Source of the DNA: Deltaproteobacteria bacterium
GTDB taxonomy: Bacteria; Desulfobacterota; Dissulfuribacteria; Dissulfuribacterales; UBA3076
Assembly (NCBI GenBank): GCA_013138705.1
Contig: WTCF01000101.1
Span: forward strand, 1-20,341
Reading direction: 5' to 3'
Length of the DNA: 20,341 nt
Shown in pieces: positions 1 to 6,916 of the stretch. The notes under the pieces are model-generated. The model made no database searches. It worked only from the letters and a program-made list of their open reading frames with translations, and had not been told where the DNA came from. The translations under genes were made by a program, and so were the position numbers. Positions within the stretch are counted from its first letter, which is position 1, and every line of letters begins with the position of its first letter.

Positions 1-753
1 AATGGCCACAACAAGGGGCAGTGTAATTTTTCCCTCCGCAAGGTCTGTCCCAATGGCCTTTCCCAACTCACTGGCATCTGCAGTATAATCAAGGATGTCG
101 TCAATCATCTGAAATGCCTGGCCCAGATAGAGGCCATAGTCGCTGAGGGCTTGCACCTCGGACTTCCCGGCACCGGCAAGGAGGGCCCCGATTTTACATG
201 ATGCTGAAATTAGCGACGCAGTCTTTCTGTTAATAATTTCCAGATAGGTCTCCTCGTCAAAGCTCGGGGTCTTTGCCTGTAAAAGCTGTATAATCTCACC
301 TTCAGACATCAGGGCGACTGTCTCTGCAATGGCTTCTGCTATGCGGGTATCCCCGAACCGGCTGGCAAGCTCAATGGCCCTGCCATAAAGGAAATCCCCA
401 ACCAGGACAGTGGCCTTATTTCCCCAAATTTTATAGGCAGGGGACTTGCCGCGACGCACCACACCTCCATCTACTACGTCATCGTGGAGAAGACTGGCAG
501 CATGGAGGTACTCCGGGACTGCTGAAAGATCGAACACGGCATCATCGTCTCTTCCGCATAATCTTGCCGCGCATACGGTAAGTAGTGGCCTTAGACGTTT
601 TCCTCCTGCGAAAAGGATGTACTGGCTTACTTTGTTTACAAAGGGTATATGAGAAGCAAAATGCCTATTCAACACCTGCTCAATTTTTTCAAAATCCGGT
701 TTGAAAGAGTCCAGAATGCCATTGAGCTTAGGTCTGTGGTCAGATAACTTCAC
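1..753 (-). CDS. ispB: Polyprenyl diphosphate synthase, long-chain type (3' end beyond window)
   Basis: Trans-isoprenyl chain elongation from allylic diphosphates and IPP, cytosolic, normally supplying the side chain of respiratory quinones. The leftward frame is open for 251 codons to the window edge; family members are about 320 residues, so roughly the last 70 are missing. Visible motifs are GGKRLRP (residues 50-56), the first Asp-rich motif DDVVD (91-95) and the second, DDILD, with D218, D219 and D222. Small residues just before the first motif (A86 at -5, S87 at -4) instead of aromatics fit a long-chain product by the known chain-length rule; exact length (octa-, hepta- or other prenyl) cannot be read. 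The start is GTG at 751-753, preceded on its strand by GGAGG about ten bases upstream. It is divergent from mutS. The ispB symbol is by similarity of type only. Confidence 0.9.
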   Translation of the reverse strand, partial: MKLSDHRPKLNGILDSFKPDFEKIEQVLNRHFASHIPFVNKVSQYILFAGGKRLRPLLTVCAARLCGRDDDAVFDLSAVPEYLHAASLLHDDVVDGGVVRRGKSPAYKIWGNKATVLVGDFLYGRAIELASRFGDTRIAEAIAETVALMSEGEIIQLLQAKTPSFDEETYLEIINRKTASLISASCKIGALLAGAGKSEVQALSDYGLYLGQAFQMIDDILDYTADASELGKAIGTDLAEGKITLPLVVAI

Positions 754-841
754 AGGAGTTGCCTCCACCTATAAAAAACCCCCTTTCCTAATTTTGAATA
801 AAGAAATAACATAGAAAATAATAAAGGGCTATACTCACGTA
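754..841. promoter_or_regulatory. Divergent AT-rich intergenic region between ispB and mutS
   Basis: This 88-base gap must carry the promoters of both divergent genes. It is strongly AT-rich. A TATACT hexamer at 830-835 sits only six bases before the mutS ATG, and no Shine-Dalgarno-like purine run is placed before that ATG. No well-spaced -35 box was found for it, so promoter assignment is tentative. A GGAGG near 763-767 (read on the minus strand) is the ribosome binding site of the leftward gene. Confidence 0.4.
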
Positions 842-3532
842 ATGGCACAGAACCGGAACATAAAAGATAAAACGATAAATATCACCCCTATGTTGCAACA
901 ATACAGAGACATTAAGTCCCAGTATCCTGACGCAATTTTATTTTTTCGCATGGGAGATTTTTACGAAATGTTTCTGGATGATGCCAAGATAGCCTCCCGG
1001 ATTCTGGAAATCACACTTACATCCAGAAACAAGCACAAAGAGGAAAAAATCCCGATGTGTGGTGTCCCGGTACATGCGGCTGAGAACTATCTGACCAGGC
1101 TCGTGCAGTCCGGGCACCGGGTGGCAATATGTGAGCAGGTAGAAGACCCCAAAAAAGCCAAAGGGTTAGTCAAAAGGGAAGTGATCCGGGTGATGACTCC
1201 CGGACTCATCACTACAGAAGGGAGCATAGGAGCCAAAACCAACAATTTCCTGATTTCTATAAATCCCGGAAGCACCAAAGACCCGTGGGGACTCTCCTGT
1301 CTTGACATCTCAACAGGAGAATTCAGGGTGACCGAACTTTTCAGGGAGGAAGATGCCCTTACAGAACTCTTCCGTCTGGAGCCTGCGGAAGTCCTCTTGC
1401 CGGAGAGCCGGCAGGAAGGACAACTTGTTGTCCGGGTGAAACAGGCCATCCCGGGGACCTTTCTGAGCTTCAGGCCGGACGTATGGTGGCAATATGACAG
1501 GGCTAAAACAGACCTTCAGGAGCATTTAAGGACCCTTTCCCTGGATGGTTTCGGGCTCGCAGGGCTTAGTTCCGGCATCGGGGCGGCAGGGGCGCTTCTA
1601 TCGTACGCTTCTGAGACCCAAAAGGGCGAGGCATCTCATATAAACCATCTAAAACCTTATCGCCTGAGCGATCACCTCATCATAGATGAGGCCACAAAAC
1701 AGAACCTGGAGCTGCTGTCAAACTCTTTGGACCGTGGCCGTCAAGGTACTCTGCTGGACGTTCTGGACCTTACTGTAACTCCCATGGGAGGACGTCTTCT
1801 CAAAAAGTGGATTCTGTATCCCTCAAGAGATATTGCTGAAATACAAGGCAGGCTGTCTGCCGTGGAAATTCTCAAAAAAAATCCTTTGGTTCGAGAGAAT
1901 TTAAGAAAGGAGATGCGACGGGTTTATGACATTGAACGACTCGTGGCCAGGACAGTCCTTGGCACTGCAAGTGGGAGGGACCTCCTGGCCCTCAAGCAAT
2001 CCATTACTCGAATACCGGGGATAAAAAATGCCCTTGAGAGTCTTTTGCAAATTCCCTCTTTAAAAAAAGATAAAAAAGGGGATTTGGCTGAAATTCACAT
2101 AGACTTGGATCCCTTGCAGGACATAGCAGATATCATAAGCCGTTCCATAAGAGATGACTGCCCGGTACTTCTCAGAGAGGGCAGACTCATCAAGGAGGGA
2201 TTCAACAAAGAACTTGATGAACTCATTCATATTCAGAGAGATGGCAGGTCTTTTATCGCCGGGTTGGAAGCCAGAGAACGGGAGAGGGCCGGCATCCCAT
2301 CTCTCAAGGTCGGATTTAACAAAGTCTTTGGTTATTACCTTGAGATTTCAAAGGCCCGGGCCGACACTGTCCCTGATAATTACATCAGGAGGCAGACCCT
2401 TGTGGCAGCAGAACGCTATATTACTCCGGAACTAAAGGAGATAGAGTCGAAGATCCTCACTGCCCAGGACCAGAGGCTGGCCCTTGAATTCGGGCTGTTC
2501 CTGGAGATCCGGCTTCAAGTAGCTGAAGCAGGAACTCGCCTACAGAAGACTGCTGCTGCACTGGCAAGGATAGACTGCCTGTCTTCCCTTGCAGAGGCGG
2601 CTGAACGCTATAACTACGTGAGACCGAAGCTGGATCATGAAATGGGAATTTGCATTCGCCAAGGCAGACATCCGGTTATAGAATATACCCTGAAGGAAGG
2701 TTTTGTTCCAAACGACGTGGAGCTGAACCACCGCAATTCTCAACTCCTGATTATAACCGGGCCGAACATGGCTGGTAAATCCACGGTCCTTAGGCAGACC
2801 GCCCTTATTGTCTTAATGGCTCAGATGGGAAGCTTTGTCCCGGCAGATGAGGCACAGATAGGTGTAGTGGACCGGATATTCACCCGGATAGGTGCCACAG
2901 ATTACTTGACCAGGGGCCAGAGTACGTTCATGGTGGAAATGAATGAGACGGCAAACATCCTGCATAACGCCACAAGCCAAAGCCTTGTAATCCTGGACGA
3001 GATAGGCCGGGGGACAAGCACTTACGATGGCCTTGCCATCGCATGGGCAGTGGCGGAAAATTTATTGTACAAAGACAAAAAGGGAGTAAAAACTCTCTTT
3101 GCCACCCATTATCATGAGCTCACAGACCTGGCAAAAAAGCACGACAGGGTGCGCAATATGCATATAGCTGTTAAAGAGTGGGAGGATCAGATAGTCTTTT
3201 TGCGACGGCTGGTGGATGGGTTCACCAGTCGCAGTTACGGAATCCAGGTTGCTGCCCTGGCCGGTGTGCCTGAGTCAGTAATAAAAAAGGCCAAGGAGAT
3301 CCTGAAAAGTATTGAAAAGAAGACCTCCAAGGACAAAAAGGAAATTCCTGCCGGTCCTGTAGGGAAAAGGAGGCCCAAGCAGCAGCATCCGGCCCAGATG
3401 CCCCTACCACTTGTCATTGATCAGGGGGCTGAGTTCAGAGAAAAGGTACTCTCCGCCGATATCAATAATATGACACCTCTTGAAGCCATTAACTACTTAG
3501 CAGAGCTCAAATCTATGGCAGAAAAGAAATAA
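842..3532 (+). CDS. mutS: DNA mismatch repair protein MutS
   Basis: Recognises mismatches and small loops in DNA and recruits MutL. At 896 residues it is full length for bacterial MutS1. The N-terminal mismatch-reading motif is present as F40-Y41-E42 within MGDFYEMF; the connector, lever and clamp regions fill the middle; the ATPase has Walker A GPNMAGKST at 640-648 and Walker B LVILDE ending at E720 followed by the IGRGTST signature. A linker rich in Lys and Pro (about residues 835-860) leads to a C-terminal MTPLEAINYLAELK helix typical of the MutS dimer/tetramer tail. The start at 842 lacks an evident Shine-Dalgarno; the next Met is residue 17, also without one, and the canonical MQQY segment begins there, so a short shift is possible. 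No mutL is present in the window. The amidase follows 53 bases downstream in the same direction. Confidence 0.98.
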   Translation: MAQNRNIKDKTINITPMLQQYRDIKSQYPDAILFFRMGDFYEMFLDDAKIASRILEITLTSRNKHKEEKIPMCGVPVHAAENYLTRLVQSGHRVAICEQVEDPKKAKGLVKREVIRVMTPGLITTEGSIGAKTNNFLISINPGSTKDPWGLSCLDISTGEFRVTELFREEDALTELFRLEPAEVLLPESRQEGQLVVRVKQAIPGTFLSFRPDVWWQYDRAKTDLQEHLRTLSLDGFGLAGLSSGIGAAGALLSYASETQKGEASHINHLKPYRLSDHLIIDEATKQNLELLSNSLDRGRQGTLLDVLDLTVTPMGGRLLKKWILYPSRDIAEIQGRLSAVEILKKNPLVRENLRKEMRRVYDIERLVARTVLGTASGRDLLALKQSITRIPGIKNALESLLQIPSLKKDKKGDLAEIHIDLDPLQDIADIISRSIRDDCPVLLREGRLIKEGFNKELDELIHIQRDGRSFIAGLEARERERAGIPSLKVGFNKVFGYYLEISKARADTVPDNYIRRQTLVAAERYITPELKEIESKILTAQDQRLALEFGLFLEIRLQVAEAGTRLQKTAAALARIDCLSSLAEAAERYNYVRPKLDHEMGICIRQGRHPVIEYTLKEGFVPNDVELNHRNSQLLIITGPNMAGKSTVLRQTALIVLMAQMGSFVPADEAQIGVVDRIFTRIGATDYLTRGQSTFMVEMNETANILHNATSQSLVILDEIGRGTSTYDGLAIAWAVAENLLYKDKKGVKTLFATHYHELTDLAKKHDRVRNMHIAVKEWEDQIVFLRRLVDGFTSRSYGIQVAALAGVPESVIKKAKEILKSIEKKTSKDKKEIPAGPVGKRRPKQQHPAQMPLPLVIDQGAEFREKVLSADINNMTPLEAINYLAELKSMAEKK

Positions 3533-3585
3533 GAAAACAACATGAAACCGCAGATGAACACAAAAAAGCGCGGATTCTTGAAACC

Positions 3586-5439
3586 ATGAGCCTGTTATTA
3601 TCTGAGCATAACTGCGTCCGGCTACGGTTTTTTCTATCCCTGTTTATCATTGTTTTCCTATCAGGGACATTCTTGCTAATTGCCCTGGACTCTGCCCACG
3701 CAAAGCCCGGCAGAGCTGAATACACCTATCGTCAGGCCAAATCCGAATACGATCGCCTTGCCAGGAATTCCCGGCTCCGCACTCACAGGACAGAATGGGT
3801 CCGGGTAATTAGGAAATTCAGGAAAGTCTACCTCACTTATCCCAATGACAAGAAGGTTGCCCCAAAGGCCCTCTTTATGATGGCCCGTTGCTACAGTGAA
3901 TTATATGGATATTCAGGAGCCGGAAAGGACATCAGGGAAGCCATCGAGCGATATCAGGTCCTGGTTGAGAGATTCCCTAAAAGCCGCCTGGCAGATGACG
4001 CCCTCTACGCCCTTGGCGAGCTTTACAAGCGTACTGGAAATACCGGAAAGGCCCGAGAGGCCTGGGAAAAGATAGTTAAGGAGTACCCTAAAAGAGACAA
4101 GGCCAGGATTGCCAGAAACAAGCTGAAAATCTTAGGTCCTAAGCAGCGGCAGAAAACAAAATCTTTAAAGCAGACAACACATTATGAGAAGGAAAAAGGA
4201 CCCGCCGGCCTTTCCAGCCCGAGGATTGCTCCAGGTGCAAAACCTGCCACTGTGCGGGAGGTGAGGCATTGGTCCGCTTCAGACTACACCAGGGTAGTAA
4301 TTGACACGGCAGGCCCTGTATCCTTTAAGAAGGGATATCTTCCTGCTAATAAGGCCAAGCATCTTCCGGAACGTGTTTATTTAGACCTTAAGCCGGCCCG
4401 TATAGGGAAAAACCTCAAAAACAACATCTCTATACAGGACGGGCTGCTCAAAGGGGTGAGAGTAGCCCAGTTCAACCGTAATACAGTCCGGGTGGTACTT
4501 GATCTCAGGAAGACCCATAAGACCAAAATGTTTTACCTTGAGGACCCCTTCAGGGTGGTGGTGGACGCATTTGGAGAAAACTACTTCCAGAGGGCTTCCT
4601 GTCCTCCCCAGTCCTCAAAAATATATAAAAAGACCAGGGACCAATTAAAAGGTGGTGACCTTTCTCTCACGCAACAGCTAGGCCTCTGCGTAAAACGAGT
4701 GGTGATAGATGCAGGCCATGGCGGAAAGGATCCGGGGGCTATCGGGCCTACCGGCCTGAGGGAAAAAGACGTTGTGCTCAAGATTTCGAAAAAAGTGGCT
4801 TCACGACTTAAAAAAGACCTTGGCTGCCAGGTTATCCTGACCAGGAACGGAGATCGATTTCTGCCACTTACACAAAGGACTGCCATTGCCAACGCCAAAA
4901 AGGCCGATCTCTTTGTGTCTATTCACGCAAATGCAGCTCCCAACAAGAGAGCCAGGGGAGTTGAGACCTACTTTTTAAACTTTGCCCTGGATAAAGAGGC
5001 CATGAGGGTGGCAGCCAGAGAAAATGCTACATCTACTAAAAGCATAGGGGATCTCAAAAACATCCTCAACGACATAATGAAAAACACCAAGGTCGAGGAG
5101 TCCTCACGCCTGGCAGGTTATGTGCAGAGGGAAGTTGTAAAGAACCTCAGAAAAAAATATCGAAATGTAAAAAGCAAAGGAGTCAAACAGGCCCCATTCT
5201 TTGTCCTGATAGGTGCAAGGATGCCTTCTGTTCTTGTTGAAGTATCGTTTATCAGTAACAGGAAAGAGGAAGAGCGCCTCAAAAGTGACCGCTATCTGGA
5301 CCGCGTGGCCGAGGGAATCGTAAACGGTATAAAATCATATATCAGTGGCACCAAATTGGCCTCAATTCCTCAATTCCTCAATTCGCAACTCCTAAATTAT
5401 CAGTATTCAGATTTTTATTTGGTAAATAAAACAGGTTGA
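3586..5439 (+). CDS. N-acetylmuramoyl-L-alanine amidase with TPR, AMIN and Amidase_3 domains
   Basis: A zinc hydrolase that cleaves the amide between MurNAc and the stem peptide, acting in the periplasm in cell separation. A signal peptide covers residues 1-39 (hydrophobic stretch then AHA before K40). Residues about 45-185 are TPR-like helical repeats of the CpoB/YbgF kind. An AMIN domain, which in this family targets septal or polar peptidoglycan, lies at about 218-331. The Amidase_3 domain is at about 369-585, with zinc ligands H378 (in AGHGG), E393 and H447 (in SIHAN) and catalytic E552 (in LVEVSF). The last 30 or so residues extend past the domain and are partly encoded by an 8-base tandem repeat. 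AmiC-type family is clear, the exact orthologue is not. It is followed by pal, fitting an envelope-division group. Confidence 0.93.
   Translation: MSLLLSEHNCVRLRFFLSLFIIVFLSGTFLLIALDSAHAKPGRAEYTYRQAKSEYDRLARNSRLRTHRTEWVRVIRKFRKVYLTYPNDKKVAPKALFMMARCYSELYGYSGAGKDIREAIERYQVLVERFPKSRLADDALYALGELYKRTGNTGKAREAWEKIVKEYPKRDKARIARNKLKILGPKQRQKTKSLKQTTHYEKEKGPAGLSSPRIAPGAKPATVREVRHWSASDYTRVVIDTAGPVSFKKGYLPANKAKHLPERVYLDLKPARIGKNLKNNISIQDGLLKGVRVAQFNRNTVRVVLDLRKTHKTKMFYLEDPFRVVVDAFGENYFQRASCPPQSSKIYKKTRDQLKGGDLSLTQQLGLCVKRVVIDAGHGGKDPGAIGPTGLREKDVVLKISKKVASRLKKDLGCQVILTRNGDRFLPLTQRTAIANAKKADLFVSIHANAAPNKRARGVETYFLNFALDKEAMRVAARENATSTKSIGDLKNILNDIMKNTKVEESSRLAGYVQREVVKNLRKKYRNVKSKGVKQAPFFVLIGARMPSVLVEVSFISNRKEEERLKSDRYLDRVAEGIVNGIKSYISGTKLASIPQFLNSQLLNYQYSDFYLVNKTG
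5361..5392 (+). repeat. 8-base tandem repeat (CTCAATTC) inside the amidase 3' end
   Basis: Three exact copies of CTCAATTC occupy 5361-5384 and a degenerate fourth follows at 5385-5392. The array is translated as part of the amidase C-terminal tail (around IPQFLNSQLLN), downstream of the recognisable Amidase_3 domain. Confidence 0.75.
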
Positions 5440-5532
5440 ATTTTGTTTCTCCTCTGCTAAAGTGGAGCACGATCTGTGGATTCCAAGTGTAATTCAATTG
5501 TAGTTGCATGGTGCGACAAAAAACCATTTTGC

Positions 5533-5538
5533 GGGAGG
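5533..5538 (+). promoter_or_regulatory. Ribosome binding site fixing the pal start
   Basis: GGGAGG lies five bases before the ATG at 5544. The earlier in-frame ATG at 5508 has no comparable site, so the start at 5544 is preferred for pal. Confidence 0.75.
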
Positions 5539-5543
5539 CGTCT

Positions 5544-6143
5544 ATGTATTGGGGAAATATGGGAGTAAAAATTTGTTTGCTGGCACTGATCTCGATATTG
5601 AGCCTGGGACTTCTTGCCGGGTGTGGCAAAAAACCGGTAAGAGGCGGAGAGGGAGAAGTACTTGTCACTGAGCAGATCGGGGAATCGGCCATAGGGCCTG
5701 AAGGAATGCCCGGTATTGCTGAAGTTGGTATGGGTGAGATGGAAATCCCAGGCGAAGCTATGGGCACTGCTGCCGGCTTTGGAGAGGCTATCTCTGAGGG
5801 CAGAACCAGCGCCCCCATGCATCCCGTATACTTTGACTTTGACCGTTTCAACATCCGTGACGACATGAAACCCGTAATGGAAGAGAATGCTCTGTTTCTG
5901 CTTGATCATCCGGAGGTCATGATCGAAATCCAGGGTAACTGTGATGATCGCGGTACCAATGAGTATAACCTGGCCCTTGGGGAAAGAAGGGCAAAAGGCG
6001 CTCAGGCATATCTTGTCAATCTGGGTGTAAACCCGGATCGTATAGGAACTGTGAGCTTTGGTGAGGAACGGCCTCTGGATCCGGAGCAAAACGAGGATGC
6101 ATGGGCAAAAAATCGTAGAGATGACTTAGTTGTCATAAAGTAG
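5544..6143 (+). CDS. pal: Peptidoglycan-associated lipoprotein Pal (OmpA-family)
   Basis: Outer-membrane lipoprotein that binds peptidoglycan and works with the Tol system in outer-membrane constriction. From the start at 5544 (199 codons) the protein opens with a lipoprotein signal ending in the lipobox LAGC, with C27 as the lipidated residue. A Gly/Glu-rich linker of about 65 residues follows, then a C-terminal OmpA-like domain with YFDFDRFNIR, the CDDRGTNEYN motif, the LGERRA helix and the C-terminal AKNRRDD segment typical of Pal. In the usual GHCDERGT motif the His is Asn here, a variation I recall in other Pal proteins. An upstream in-frame ATG at 5508 would add 12 residues before the signal peptide. 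The gene ends just before a hairpin terminator. No tolB, tolA, tolQ or tolR is in the window. Confidence 0.93.
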   Translation: MYWGNMGVKICLLALISILSLGLLAGCGKKPVRGGEGEVLVTEQIGESAIGPEGMPGIAEVGMGEMEIPGEAMGTAAGFGEAISEGRTSAPMHPVYFDFDRFNIRDDMKPVMEENALFLLDHPEVMIEIQGNCDDRGTNEYNLALGERRAKGAQAYLVNLGVNPDRIGTVSFGEERPLDPEQNEDAWAKNRRDDLVVIK

Positions 6144-6174
6144 TCTAAAAGGTTTTGATTATCCCAGGAAACTT

Positions 6175-6213
6175 TGACCACGCGTTGCATAGCGACGCCG
6201 TGGTCATTATTTT
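6175..6213 (+). terminator. Hairpin terminator after pal
   Basis: An 8-bp perfect stem (TGACCACG at 6175-6182 pairing with CGTGGTCA at 6199-6206) encloses a second 5-bp stem (GTTGC with GCGAC around an ATA loop). A T-rich run, TTATTTTG, follows at 6207-6213 positions. This fits an intrinsic terminator 31 bases after the pal stop codon and suggests ompH is transcribed from its own promoter in the 117-base stretch that follows. Confidence 0.8.
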
Positions 6214-6323
6214 GCAAAAGTGCCTTTTGAAAAAATCCTTAATCTTGTTCAATGGCAAAGCGTACAGAGCCATATGACAGGACATGGGAGTTATGAAAAG
6301 GCTCGGGAGGTATTGATTGCCTT

Positions 6324-6887
6324 ATGAAAGGTCGCCTAAGCTTAATACCTGTGCTGCTGATTTTTCTGTGGACCGCGGTCCTGTGCTGTAGTGTAACTGC
6401 TGGAGAAGCCGCACAGGTAAAGATAGCTGTCATCAATATGCAAAAAGTGGTACGAAAATCCGTAGCCGGCCAAAAGGCTATGGAGAAGCTCAATAATAAA
6501 TTTGAAAGCCTCCAGAAACAACTCAGGGCTAAACAAGATGAGTTGAAGGCCTTTAAGGAAGACATTGAAAAAAAGGGCCCTTTGATGAATGAGGATGCCA
6601 AGGCAGAAAAAGAACGCGAATATAAGAAGGCCCTTCGGGATTTTAAAGATCAAGGCGACGATGCCCAGTTTGAAATGCGCCAGGCAGAATCCAAAAGTAT
6701 GGAGCCGGTACTCAAGGAACTTGAAAAGGTTGTGACCCGTATTGGTGAGGAAGGTGGATACACGCTCATTCTGGAAAAAAACATGCTTGGTATATATTTT
6801 AATGCCTCTAATGTCGATATCACGGACGAAGTCATAAAAGCCTACGATAACGAGGTAAAATCCAAGAGCAAAAAGGATAAGAAATAG
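6324..6887 (+). CDS. OmpH/Skp-family periplasmic chaperone
   Basis: Skp-like proteins hold unfolded outer-membrane proteins in the periplasm between Sec export and BAM insertion. The 187-residue product has a signal peptide (hydrophobic residues about 7-22, ending near TAGEAAQ), then KIAVINMQKVV, the usual first strand of the family. A long charged coiled-coil region (about residues 48-125, rich in Lys, Glu and Gln) follows, and a short C-terminal alpha/beta portion (EEGGYTLILEKN) closes the fold. The GGGAGG at 6305-6310 is 13 bases from the ATG at 6324, rather far, but no better in-frame start exists. It does not lie beside bamA or lpxD as in many proteobacteria; it sits after pal. Its stop codon is directly followed by a heptamer repeat. 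Confidence 0.88.
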   Translation: MKGRLSLIPVLLIFLWTAVLCCSVTAGEAAQVKIAVINMQKVVRKSVAGQKAMEKLNNKFESLQKQLRAKQDELKAFKEDIEKKGPLMNEDAKAEKEREYKKALRDFKDQGDDAQFEMRQAESKSMEPVLKELEKVVTRIGEEGGYTLILEKNMLGIYFNASNVDITDEVIKAYDNEVKSKSKKDKK

Positions 6888-6908
6888 ACCCTGAACCCTG
6901 AACCTTGA
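6888..6908 (+). repeat. Heptanucleotide tandem repeat (ACCCTGA) between ompH and the transketolase
   Basis: Two exact ACCCTGA units and one ACCTTGA unit directly abut the ompH stop codon and occupy most of the 29 bases before the transketolase ATG at 6917. Confidence 0.75.
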
Positions 6909-6916
6909 ATTGGCCT

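Noticed and set aside
777..829. CCCTTT/AAAGGG inverted match in the ispB-mutS gap
   Set aside because: Six bases with a loop of about 37 in an AT-rich region is expected by chance.
3541..3572. Possible degenerate repeat (CCGCAGATGAACACA-like) between mutS and the amidase
   Set aside because: Resembles a short dispersed repeat I recall from other genomes, but only one partial copy is present here and no periodicity can be shown.
5435..5498. TTGAATT/AATTCAA inverted match between the amidase and pal
   Set aside because: Seven AT-rich pairs with a loop near 50 bases; not a convincing terminator or operator.
5457..6089. 210-codon minus-strand reading frame opposite pal
   Set aside because: It mirrors the strongly supported Pal coding sequence, has no recognisable domain and no ribosome binding site.
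6215..6229. Small perfect hairpin (CAAAAG, TGC loop, CTTTTG) after the pal terminator
   Set aside because: Only six AT-rich pairs and no T-run after it on the plus strand; the stronger hairpin just upstream explains termination.
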